A DNA stretch of 64,000 nt, from positions 248,001-312,000 of the forward strand of contig NZ_FNVU01000004.1 in NCBI RefSeq assembly GCF_900107965.1, read 5' to 3'. How positions within the stretch are numbered: position 1 is the first letter of the stretch; every line of letters begins with the position of its first letter. This document shows positions 34,013-41,620 of this stretch, piece after piece. Made by a program: the position numbers and the translations under genes. Source of the stretch: Actinacidiphila yanglinensis (GTDB lineage: Bacteria; Actinomycetota; Actinomycetes; Streptomycetales; Streptomycetaceae). The notes beneath the pieces were generated by a model. It was not told where the DNA came from and did not search any database. It saw nothing but the letters and a program-made list of their open reading frames with translations.

Positions 34013-34441
34013 ATGAACGGGAACGGGCAGCGGGAGGCCGGCCTCGCGGAGTTCGTGGAGCGCGCCCTCACGGAGGTCTGTTTCGGCGGCGAGGAGGAGT
34101 ACCCGCTGGAGCCGACCGTCGCGCGCTACTTCCATCCGGGGTACCGGCAGCGGGTGGACGGCGAGGTGCTCGGGTACGACGAGTTCGTCGCGCACCTGCG
34201 GCTGGTCCGGGCCCGGGTCGCCCCGGGCAGCAGGATCGAGGTGCACGAGGCGCTGCGGGACGGCGCCCGGATCGCGGACCGCCACACCGTGCACGTCGTC
34301 AAGCCCGACGGCGGCCGGATCGAGACGGACGTGTACCTCTTCGGCGAGTTCGCCGACGATCAGCGGCTGCTGCGGGTCGACGAGGTCTCGCGGATGGTCT
34401 CAGGCGGCGCGGAGGACGCCGACCTCGGCTCCGCCCGCTGA
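34013..34441 (+). CDS. SnoaL/NTF2-like small protein
   Basis: A 142-residue protein with the cone-shaped NTF2-like fold pattern: LAEFVERALTEVCFGGEE, ARYFHPGYRQRVDGEVLGYDEFVAHL, a central beta-rich part with TDVYLFGEFADDQRLLRVDEVSR. Family members are cyclases, isomerases, or bind small ligands; the active-site residues are not clear here. The ATG at 34013 is chosen because GGAGGG lies 8-10 bases upstream, better than the ATG at 33998 (which has no such site). It is divergent from marR and convergent with the acetyltransferase gene, overlapping it by 82 bases. The duplicated operator suggests tight ligand-controlled expression. Confidence 0.75.
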   Translation: MNGNGQREAGLAEFVERALTEVCFGGEEEYPLEPTVARYFHPGYRQRVDGEVLGYDEFVAHLRLVRARVAPGSRIEVHEALRDGARIADRHTVHVVKPDGGRIETDVYLFGEFADDQRLLRVDEVSRMVSGGAEDADLGSAR

Positions 34442-35175
34442 GCGGCCGCGGCCAGCGGCCGGTAGGCCAGGCCGAGCGCGCGGTAGAGGCGCAGGGCCGG
34501 GGTGTTGGCGTCGTCGACGACGAGGGCGGCCAGCGGCCGGTCGGCCAGGGCCTCGCGGAGCAGGAAGGCACAGGCGGTCCGACCCAGGCCGAGGCCGCGG
34601 GCGGACGGCGCGGTGGCGACGCCCGCGAGGAAGGCGACGTCGGGCGCGCACCAGGCGAGCGCGGCGACCGCGGCGAGGCGGCCGCCGGTGCGTACGCCCG
34701 CCCAGCGCTCGCCCGGTCCGCAGCGGCCCGGGTAGGCGTAGGAGGCGGGGAACGCCTCGTCGAGGAGTGCGGACGTCTCGTCCGCGTCGGCGGCGGTGAG
34801 CCACGCGGCGCCCTCGGCCGGCCCGTCCGGCGGCCGGTCGGTCTGCATCCAGCCGAAGTCGGCGACCGGTGCGAGCCCCGGTACCTCGGCCACGACGGCG
34901 CGCAGCAGCGCCCGGTCCCCGAACGGCCGGAAGCCGGGCCCGATCCGCGGCAGCACCACGCGGACGAGGGGCACCGCGTCCGCGGCGGGGCCGGCGACCA
35001 CCAGCCGGTCCCGGCCGGACAGCCCGGGCGCGGCGACGGCGACCGCGTCGCCCCGGATGAAGACGCGGGAGGCGCCACCCGGTTCCTGGGCCGCCCACCG
35101 CACCAGGGGGTCGAGGGCGGCGGCGGGCGCGGGCACGGGAACTCCTGACGGCTTCGGGTCGGCGGGCCCGGTCAC
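34360..35175 (-). CDS. GNAT-family N-acetyltransferase
   Basis: A 271-residue protein. The C-terminal half (about 120-260) has the GNAT acetyl-CoA signature VATAPSARGLGLGRTACAFLL and the later ALRLYRALGLAYRPL. The N-terminal half has a probable second GNAT-like or substrate-binding part (ALDPLVRWAAQEPGG, FIRGDAVAVAAPG). Substrate unknown. The start at 35175 is a GTG with weak upstream signal, so it may be shorter by a few codons. Its 3' end lies antisense to the last 82 bases of the NTF2-like gene. It follows the glycan unit on the same strand by 63 bases but is probably independent. Confidence 0.83.
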   Translation of the reverse strand: MTGPADPKPSGVPVPAPAAALDPLVRWAAQEPGGASRVFIRGDAVAVAAPGLSGRDRLVVAGPAADAVPLVRVVLPRIGPGFRPFGDRALLRAVVAEVPGLAPVADFGWMQTDRPPDGPAEGAAWLTAADADETSALLDEAFPASYAYPGRCGPGERWAGVRTGGRLAAVAALAWCAPDVAFLAGVATAPSARGLGLGRTACAFLLREALADRPLAALVVDDANTPALRLYRALGLAYRPLAAAAQRAEPRSASSAPPETIRETSSTRSSR

Positions 35176-35238
35176 CGTAACCGCCCGGCGATCCGGGCTG
35201 CCACGGTGTTTCAGGACCCGAGTTTCCGGACCCGGGTC

Positions 35239-37587
35239 TCAGAACCCGAGCGCGCGCAGGGCCTCCGCGTTGTCCTGGGTGACGCGCCACAGGGCGTCCT
35301 GGCGCTCGTGGACGTCGGCGACGGCCGCCGCGTGGTCGGTGAGCAGCGCGGTGGCGCGCTCGGTGAGGTGCGCGGACAGGTCGCGGTCGTGGACGGAGAC
35401 GCCCCACTCGGGGCGCTCGATGTCCGCCAGGAAGTACGCCATCTTCGGGTGCGAGATGAGGCTGATGATCGGGGTGCCGCAGCCGAACGGGACCATCCCG
35501 GCGTGGCCGCGCATGCCGATGACGAGCTTGGTGCGGGCGTACGCGGCGCGGATCCCGTCGCTGTCGAAGTCGTACATCGGCACGACGGGCAGCGAGACGC
35601 CGTGCTCGCGCCGCAGGTCGTAGGCGATCCGCTCGTCCTCGACGGTGTGCGCGACGCACCGCACCTCGGCGAGCTTGTCCAACGCCCTTACCGAGGAGGC
35701 GAGTTCGGCGAGGAAGTGGCCGTAGTCGTGGCCGAAGCGCAGGCCCGCGCGGTCGTAGGCGGCGTTGAGCAGGATGGTCTCGTCACGCCGCTCGGGGTCG
35801 GTCCAACCGGGCACCAGGTGGCGGGTGACGGTGGTGGGGCAGGGCTGGAAGCGCACCTTGCCGTGCAGCTCCGGCGGCAGCAGGCGGCGCACCTGCGCGA
35901 TGGAGCCGTGGTTGCGCAGCCCGAAGAAGGCGGCCTTCTCGGCGAGGAGCCGCAGCGCGCTGCGGAATCGCTCGTGCCGGTAGGACTGCCCGTCGAAGAC
36001 GTTGAAGCCGACGGCGTACACCGCGATGGGCACGTCGATCCGCCGCAGCAGGTCGTCGGGGACGTTCCACTGCCAGGCGCTGTTGCCGTTGGGCATGGTG
36101 TCGGGAAGGAAGAGGCCGCCCCCGCCGATCACCAACCCGCGGCGGGCGTTGACCCGTTCGAGCGCGGCCGGGTCGAAGAGCCGGTGGGCGTGCAGGGAAT
36201 GCCAGCGGCGCGGACCGGCGTCCGGGCCGAAGGTGAGCCGTACGGCCTCGGGCAGTACCTTGTCACCGGCGTTGCCCTGCTGCGGCATGTAGAACGCGAC
36301 GTGCGCCAACTGCTCGCGTGGATCGGCCGGTTCGGCCTCCCCCGCGCCGACCTGCCCCACCGGGCCGTCGCCCGCGGCGGTCCGCAGCAGCATCTGGCGG
36401 CTCGGCCGGTGCGTCGGGTCCGCGTCGAGGCCGGCGAGCGCCAACTCCCTTGCGGCGGAGTCCTCCCCGCGCACCCACGCGATCTGGGCCAGCCGGGCGA
36501 AGGCGGGTGGTGCCCAGTTGGGCGAGGCGGTGGCCAGCCGCAGGTGCGCCCGCGCCTCCGCGTCCCGGGACACGCTCATCAGGGCCTGGCCGTAGACCTC
36601 GTGGGGCCACGCGTCGTCCACCGGGATGCGCACCGAGCCGAGCAGGTCCACCGCGTCCTGGTACTCGCCGGCGGCGACGTGCGCCGCCGCGACCCGGCGC
36701 GCGCAGCCGACATCGCCGGTCCTGGCGGTGTGCGGGGTGCCGAAGTGCACCAGCAGGTCGTGGTGCGCGGCGCCGGACAGCGCCATGAACGCCGCGCGGA
36801 ACGCCGCGTCCGAGTCCTCGTCGAGGGCGATGTCCCCTTCCCCGTCCGCGCGTTGACCGGAGGCGCCGTGCCGGTCCTGGCCCGCCGCCGGCTCGAACAC
36901 CCCGCGGGTGTCCAGCGGCACGAACCCGTCGTCCAGCGCGCGCGCCAGCACACCCGCGGCCGCCCGCTCCTGCGGGTAGGCCCCCTCCAGGGCCACCGCG
37001 TCCAGCCGGGCGCAGAACGCGTCGGTCAGGTACTCCCGCTGCACCACCAGGACATCGGTGCCCGGCCCGTCCCCGTCGTCGCGGTACGGTGCCGCGGCCA
37101 GCCCCCGGCACAGCGTCAGCAGCCGGTCGAGCGGACCGCGGGCCACCTGCGCGGTGTCCAGCACGATCACCGTGTCGTAGTCGCGGACCCGGAACGCCTC
37201 CAGGACGCCGAACGCCTCGGGCCCGGCCGCGTCGCCGGAGGCCTTCGCGTACGACGCGCGGCGGGCGGCCGACTCGGCGCCGGTGCACCGCAGTTCGGCG
37301 CGGGGGTGGAAGGTCGCGATGCGGGCGGCCGCGTCGTCGGGCAGCTCGTCGTGCAGCACGAGGAAGTCCTCGCACACCGTCTGGTTGGTCAGCGCGAGGC
37401 TGCGCAGCAGCGCCAGCAGGCCGGGCAGCCGGGCCGCGTCCGTCCAGGTGACGAAGGCGATCCGCCGCTTGCCGGTGAGGGCGGCGGCGGAGAGCCCGGC
37501 TGCGGGGGTCGAGGGGCTCGCGGGTGCGACCGGCGCCGCGGAGCCGGCGGGGTGGTCGGCGGGTTCGGGGCTGGTGGTGGTGCTCAT
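35239..37587 (-). CDS. Glycosyltransferase-like / TPR / polysaccharide pyruvyl transferase fusion
   Basis: A 782-residue cytoplasmic protein with three parts. The N-terminal 200 residues resemble a GT8-like glycosyltransferase (RRIAFVTWTDAARLPGLLALLRS, DYDTVIVLDTAQVARGPLD), but the DxD metal motif is degenerate (LDTAQ). The middle (about 285-400) has tetratricopeptide-like helices with ARRVAAAHVAAGEYQDAVDLL. The C-terminal half (about 430-780) is a polysaccharide pyruvyl transferase domain (MPQQGNAGDKVLPEAV, GLVIGGGGLFLPDTMPNG, KLVIGMRGHAGMVPFGCGTPIISL). Such enzymes transfer pyruvate from phosphoenolpyruvate to cell-wall or capsular sugars. Its ATG overlaps the stop of the upstream GT29-like gene by 4 bases. 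The first domain may be a non-catalytic binder. Confidence 0.85.
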   Translation of the reverse strand: MSTTTSPEPADHPAGSAAPVAPASPSTPAAGLSAAALTGKRRIAFVTWTDAARLPGLLALLRSLALTNQTVCEDFLVLHDELPDDAAARIATFHPRAELRCTGAESAARRASYAKASGDAAGPEAFGVLEAFRVRDYDTVIVLDTAQVARGPLDRLLTLCRGLAAAPYRDDGDGPGTDVLVVQREYLTDAFCARLDAVALEGAYPQERAAAGVLARALDDGFVPLDTRGVFEPAAGQDRHGASGQRADGEGDIALDEDSDAAFRAAFMALSGAAHHDLLVHFGTPHTARTGDVGCARRVAAAHVAAGEYQDAVDLLGSVRIPVDDAWPHEVYGQALMSVSRDAEARAHLRLATASPNWAPPAFARLAQIAWVRGEDSAARELALAGLDADPTHRPSRQMLLRTAAGDGPVGQVGAGEAEPADPREQLAHVAFYMPQQGNAGDKVLPEAVRLTFGPDAGPRRWHSLHAHRLFDPAALERVNARRGLVIGGGGLFLPDTMPNGNSAWQWNVPDDLLRRIDVPIAVYAVGFNVFDGQSYRHERFRSALRLLAEKAAFFGLRNHGSIAQVRRLLPPELHGKVRFQPCPTTVTRHLVPGWTDPERRDETILLNAAYDRAGLRFGHDYGHFLAELASSVRALDKLAEVRCVAHTVEDERIAYDLRREHGVSLPVVPMYDFDSDGIRAAYARTKLVIGMRGHAGMVPFGCGTPIISLISHPKMAYFLADIERPEWGVSVHDRDLSAHLTERATALLTDHAAAVADVHERQDALWRVTQDNAEALRALGF

Positions 37588-38954
37588 CGCAGCGAGATCA
37601 CGGCTCCGTCGACGTTCTGGGCGCGTTGCATGACCCATTCCTTCTGGCTGGTGTTCGCCTCGGCCGAGGCGGCCGGGATCGACATCGCGTCCGGCAGGCG
37701 GTAGGGGCCGGTGCGGTGGAAGTCGAATCCGATCAGGTCGAGGCGCGGGCTGACGTCAAGGAAGTCGATCAGCCACATCACCTCGAACGAGCAGGTCAGG
37801 GGGTGTGGCCAGGCGTCCTTGCCGAGCCGGCCGATGCCCCGGACGGGCGCGCGCAGCGACTCCTCGCAGGTGTGGCGCTGCGCGCCGGGCACCAGGCGGG
37901 CGCGCACGTCGGTGCGCCAGGCCGCCGCGTTGTCGCCCAGGACCAGCCGGGTGGTGACCGGGCGGTCCCAGTTGAAGACCTTCCGGTGTCCGGTGACGTG
38001 GATGTCGGTGCGCGAGCCGGTCGCGGCGGGGTCGATCACGTAGGAGGTGAAGCGGACCACCACGTCGTAGGAGTCGATCAGCTCGCCGAGTGAACCGTCC
38101 CTGACCGTCCCGGAGTTGGCGACGAGGCAGATCGAGCGGTCGGCGATCCGGTTGCGGAACTCGCCGAGCCCCAGCCAGCCGGTGCCGCCGTACGTCGGGT
38201 CGGCGATCGGCGGGCGCAGGCGGTGCCGGCGCTGGTCGGCGTAGAGCGCGATCACGCGTGACAGCGCGGCCGGGTCGCCGGTCCCGGCGGACGCCAGCCG
38301 CTCGTCGATGTGCCGCAACGCGGCTGATTCCAGGGCCTGTACGGGGTTGCCGCCGCTGGTGCCTGTGGTGTCCGGCGGCAGCAGTGCGGCCAGTTCGCGC
38401 TGCTCGGGCAGCGCCGTCCGCAGCGCGGTGACCCGGCTGCGGGCGTGGCCGTCGAAACCGGCCAGCTCCACGCAGCGCTCGTACGCCAGGAGGGCGTCCG
38501 CCAGCTCGCCGAGGGCCTCCAGGGCCTGGGCCCGCAGCCGCCAGGCCGGGCGGGAGTTCCCACGCAGCGGCAGCACCGTCCGCGTGATGGTCAGCGCCAG
38601 TCGCCGCCCCGCGTCGTCCGTCGCCACCGCCTTCTCGCCCGCGGCCAGCAGCGCGTCCAGCAACTCGTCGGAGACCGCCGGGCCGATGACCGTGTCCGGG
38701 CCCAGATCCTCCGGCGAGGGCAACAGGACGAGGAGGTCGGCGAGTTCGGGGTACCGGCCGCCGCGGACCGCGGTCAGCGAGCCGCACAGGCGGGCGCACG
38801 CGGCCAGGCAGTCCGGCACGTTGACGGGGGTCATGGGAGTGCCCGCGGGGGCCTGCGCGGCGGGGTCCGGCGGAGTGGCCTCGGCCGGTTCGTGCTGGTG
38901 CGGCGCGGCGCTCTGAGGGCGTGGCCTGAACCAGTGGCCGCGGGTTGTCGTCAC
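37584..38954 (-). CDS. GT29-like (sialyltransferase-like) glycosyltransferase with N-terminal helical region
   Basis: A 456-residue protein. The N-terminal 250 residues are helical and TPR-like (LRAQALEALGELADALLAYERCVELAGF). The C-terminal part has the sialyltransferase L-motif pattern, SICLVANSGTVRDGSLGELI with YDVVVRFTSYVIDPAATGSRTDIHV (about 270-320), compared with the eukaryotic consensus of small-residue-Asn-Ser-Gly-x-Leu. A later segment, HPLTCSFEVMWLIDFL, is like the S-motif. It may transfer a nonulosonic acid or another sugar in the cytoplasm. It is first of a two-gene unit with the pyruvyl transferase and is coupled to it by a 4-base overlap. A GTG starts it, without a strong ribosome binding site. 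The donor sugar is not shown by the sequence. Confidence 0.8.
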   Translation of the reverse strand: MTTTRGHWFRPRPQSAAPHQHEPAEATPPDPAAQAPAGTPMTPVNVPDCLAACARLCGSLTAVRGGRYPELADLLVLLPSPEDLGPDTVIGPAVSDELLDALLAAGEKAVATDDAGRRLALTITRTVLPLRGNSRPAWRLRAQALEALGELADALLAYERCVELAGFDGHARSRVTALRTALPEQRELAALLPPDTTGTSGGNPVQALESAALRHIDERLASAGTGDPAALSRVIALYADQRRHRLRPPIADPTYGGTGWLGLGEFRNRIADRSICLVANSGTVRDGSLGELIDSYDVVVRFTSYVIDPAATGSRTDIHVTGHRKVFNWDRPVTTRLVLGDNAAAWRTDVRARLVPGAQRHTCEESLRAPVRGIGRLGKDAWPHPLTCSFEVMWLIDFLDVSPRLDLIGFDFHRTGPYRLPDAMSIPAASAEANTSQKEWVMQRAQNVDGAVISLR

Positions 38955-39269
38955 CGTGCGAACGGTAGGGCGGTCCGGTGAAGTGCGGGTGAACCCGTGT
39001 TTACGGGGGGTTGCCGCGTGGGCGGTTCGCCGCCGCGACGGGTTCGGTCCGTTCCCGGGTTTCGCCCGGCGGGCGGTTGCTCGCGCAGTTCCCCGCGCCC
39101 CTGTTGTGGTTGCTCGCCGCGGTGAGGTGCGGTTCGCCGCCGTCGCGGTTTCGGTTCGCTCCCGGGTTCCGCCCGGTGGGCGGTTGCTCGCGCAGTTCTC
39201 CCCCAGAGCTTCGCCTGGGAGGTACCCCCACGCGCCCCTGTTGCGGGTGCTCGCCGCTGCTGTGTGCGG
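38955..39269. repeat. Tandem pair of dispersed repeats (copies B short form, C long form)
   Basis: The 315-base gap holds two head-to-tail copies of one unit (starts about 39023 and 39129, period 106). Both run through GCGGTTCGCCGCCG, CCCGGGTTTCGCCCGG / CCCGGGTTCCGCCCGG, GCGGTTGCTCGCGCAGTTC and CGCGCCCCTGTTG. Copy B (about 39023-39128) has CCC directly after AGTTC; copy C (about 39129-39263) has a 32-base insert there containing the hairpin CCCAGAGCTTCGCCTGGG. No gene is visible. Confidence 0.8.
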
Positions 39270-40664
39270 CTATTCCAGGAGGGGCTGCTGGGTGGGGGCC
39301 GGGCAGATGCGGTTGCCGTCGCGGTCGAAGACGTAGAGGTGGGCGAGGTCGACCAGGAGGGGGACGCGGTCGCCGCGGCGTACCCGGATGTCGGGGCCGG
39401 TGCGCACCACGAGATCGCCGGTCTGGGTCTCCGGCGAGCCCTCGGGCCGGTCGATCACGGCGGCGGGGGAGTGGGTGGGCCGGGGCGGCACGGAGTCGGT
39501 GGCGTTCGTGCCGCCGTCGCGGTCCATCATCGTCGCCTGGATGCGCCGCGCGGCCTTCTGCGCCAGCTTGCCGAGACCGGCGCCGGAACCGCCGGCGGCC
39601 CTGCGGCTGCCGGTGCGGGGCGCGGGGGCGGGCCGGGGCGCCTCCAGTTCGGGCACGATCGCGGGCCGGGACCCGGTGTCGAGGTGCACCAGCGACTCGT
39701 GACCCTGGTATTCCACGTGCTCGACGATCCCGCTGATCACGACCTCGCCGGCGTGCGCCTGGCTCGGCTGGGAGATGCGGACGGCCTCCGAGCGCAGCCC
39801 GACGATGATCGGCCGGCCCTGCTGGATCCGCAGCATCTGGTGGTCGAAGCTGAGCGGTTCGGGCAGGCCGAGTCTCTGGCGTCCTAAATCGATCCACATC
39901 CCTCCGCTGAGTGGAGCGATCACGGTCGCCTGGAGCAGGTTGATCCGGGGGATGCCGACGAACGCCGCCACGAACACGTTCTCCGGCAGGTGGTAGGCGT
40001 CGCGGGGGGTGCTGAGCTGCTGGAGCACCCCGCTGCGCATGATCGCCACCCGGTCCCCGAGCGACATCGCCTCGGCCTGGTCGTGGGTGACGTAGACGGT
40101 GGTGACGCCCATGCCGTGGGTGAGCCGCGCGATCTCCGCGCGCAGGTGCGAGCGCAGCTTCGCGTCGAGGTTCGACAGCGGCTCGTCCATCAGGAACACC
40201 GAGGGGTGCCGGGAGATCGCCCGGCCCATCGCGACGCGCTGCCGCTCGCCGCCGGACAGCTGCCCGGGGTAGCGGTCCAGGATCTCCTCGATGCCGAGGA
40301 TGCGGGCGGTCTCGTCCACCCGGGGGCCGGGCTCCGCGCCGGGCATCTCGAACCGCAGCGGGAACCCGATGTTCTCCCGGCTGGTCATGCTCGGGTACAG
40401 GGCGAAGTTCTGGAAGACCATGGCCATCTTCCGGTCACCCGGGGCCAGGTCGTTGGAGTACTCGCCGTCGAGCAGCAGCTCGCCGGTGGTGATGTCCTCC
40501 AGCCCCGCGATCATCCGCAGGACGGTCGACTTCCCGCAGCCCGAGGGGCCGAGCAGGACCAGGAACTCCCCCGGTGCGATGTCGAGCGAGAACCGGTCGA
40601 CGGCCGGCGACGGCTGCTTCGGGTAGTACTTGGAAACTTCGTGCAGGGAGATGGCGCGAGTCAT
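39270..40664 (-). CDS. Sugar-type ABC transporter ATPase (MsiK/UgpC-like) with C-terminal insert
   Basis: A 464-residue ABC ATPase. Walker A LGPSGCGKST, Q-loop FQNFALYPSMT, signature LSGGERQRVAMGRAI, Walker B VFLMDEPLSNLD and H-loop VTHDQAEAM are intact. The C-terminal OB/TOBE region (about 240-340 and 410-460, LRSEAVRISQ and LLVDLAHLYVFDRDGNRI) is of the sugar importer type, MsiK/UgpC, which energises several distant sugar importers. MsiK is about 378 residues; here a 75-residue, Arg/Pro/Ser-rich segment (about 340-415) interrupts the TOBE part. No permease or binding-protein gene is adjacent, as is normal for shared ATPases. It lies divergent from the dedA2 gene. Confidence 0.9.
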   Translation of the reverse strand: MTRAISLHEVSKYYPKQPSPAVDRFSLDIAPGEFLVLLGPSGCGKSTVLRMIAGLEDITTGELLLDGEYSNDLAPGDRKMAMVFQNFALYPSMTSRENIGFPLRFEMPGAEPGPRVDETARILGIEEILDRYPGQLSGGERQRVAMGRAISRHPSVFLMDEPLSNLDAKLRSHLRAEIARLTHGMGVTTVYVTHDQAEAMSLGDRVAIMRSGVLQQLSTPRDAYHLPENVFVAAFVGIPRINLLQATVIAPLSGGMWIDLGRQRLGLPEPLSFDHQMLRIQQGRPIIVGLRSEAVRISQPSQAHAGEVVISGIVEHVEYQGHESLVHLDTGSRPAIVPELEAPRPAPAPRTGSRRAAGGSGAGLGKLAQKAARRIQATMMDRDGGTNATDSVPPRPTHSPAAVIDRPEGSPETQTGDLVVRTGPDIRVRRGDRVPLLVDLAHLYVFDRDGNRICPAPTQQPLLE

Positions 40665-40879
40665 AACGAAAGCCGCCAGACAGGTCGGACACGGTGACGG
40701 GGCAGGTGGGGGGAGGTTTTCCTCACAGGTGCGACACAGGTGTGGTTTGGGTGTGACCTGTGTGGCCTGCGTGACTTGCCGGACTTGCGAAGATGCGTGG
40801 TTGACGCTGCGCAGACGCTAGTGCACTACTCGTAGGTTGCGGAACGTTTGTATCAACACTGGATTGATAGTTTTGAGTC
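40665..40879. promoter_or_regulatory. Divergent promoter region, ABC ATPase / dedA2, with inverted repeat
   Basis: A 215-base gap, AT-rich for this genome near its right end. An inverted repeat TATCAA (40851-40856) and TTGATA (40864-40869) with 7-base spacer lies 11-14 bases before the dedA2 start. The middle has several CACAGGTG/GTGACCTG-like segments (40725-40765). These may bind regulators; no gene is visible. Confidence 0.45.
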
Positions 40880-41620
40880 GTGATGAACCTCGCGCTCGGA
40901 CCGAGCTGGCTCGACCCGAACCATCTGATCAACACGTACGGCCTGTGGGGCGTGCTGCTGGTTGTCTTCGCCGAGTCCGGACTCCTGATCGGATTCTTCC
41001 TGCCCGGTGACTCCCTGCTGTTCACCACGGGCCTGCTCGTCGCGTCCGGCACCCTGCACCAGCCGCTGGCGGTGGTGGCGGCGCTGATCGCCGTGGCCGC
41101 GGTGGTCGGCGAGCAGACCGGGTACTGGTTCGGTCGCAAGGTCGGGCCCTCGCTCTTCTCCCGGCCCGAATCCCGGCTCTTCAAGATGGAGAACATCGAG
41201 AAGGCGCACGCCTTCTTCGAGCGGCACGGGCCGAAGGCGATCGTGATGGCCTGCTTCGTGCCGATCGTGCGGACCTTCACCCCGATCGTGGCCGGCGTCA
41301 GCCGGATGAACTACCGGACCTTCGCGACGTTCAACATCCTCGGCGGGACGCTCTGGGGCGCCGGCGTCACGCTGATGGGGTACTGGCTCGGAAAGATCGC
41401 CTTCGTGCGCGACAACATCGAGGTGATCCTCGTCCTGGTCGTGCTCGTCTCCGTGGTCCCGGTCGGCATCGAGTTCCTGCGCTCGCGGGGGAAGGCGGCC
41501 GCTGCCGCCGGCGAGATGGACCCGGACGCCCCCGCGCCGGGCCCGCACGCCGGCCCCGGCACCGAGATGGCCTCCGCCACCGCCCCCCGTGGCGGTCGGC
41601 ACCGCGCCCAGAAGCGCTGA
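40880..41620 (+). CDS. DedA-family membrane protein (second copy)
   Basis: A 245-246-residue DedA/VTT protein. It has the re-entrant-loop motif ESGLLIGFFLPGDSLLFTTG, VVGEQTGYWFGRKVGP, and FVPIVRTFTPIVAGVSRMNYRTF with the conserved Arg, Pro and Met-Asn-Tyr. The C-terminal tail is Ala/Pro-rich. The function is like that of DedA 1: membrane lipid or carrier handling. The start is GTG at 40880 or the ATG three bases on. Its 3' end overlaps the GTG start of the ThrE-like gene by 32 bases, so they form one transcript. The two copies in this window are only moderately alike. Confidence 0.92.
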   Translation: MMNLALGPSWLDPNHLINTYGLWGVLLVVFAESGLLIGFFLPGDSLLFTTGLLVASGTLHQPLAVVAALIAVAAVVGEQTGYWFGRKVGPSLFSRPESRLFKMENIEKAHAFFERHGPKAIVMACFVPIVRTFTPIVAGVSRMNYRTFATFNILGGTLWGAGVTLMGYWLGKIAFVRDNIEVILVLVVLVSVVPVGIEFLRSRGKAAAAAGEMDPDAPAPGPHAGPGTEMASATAPRGGRHRAQKR

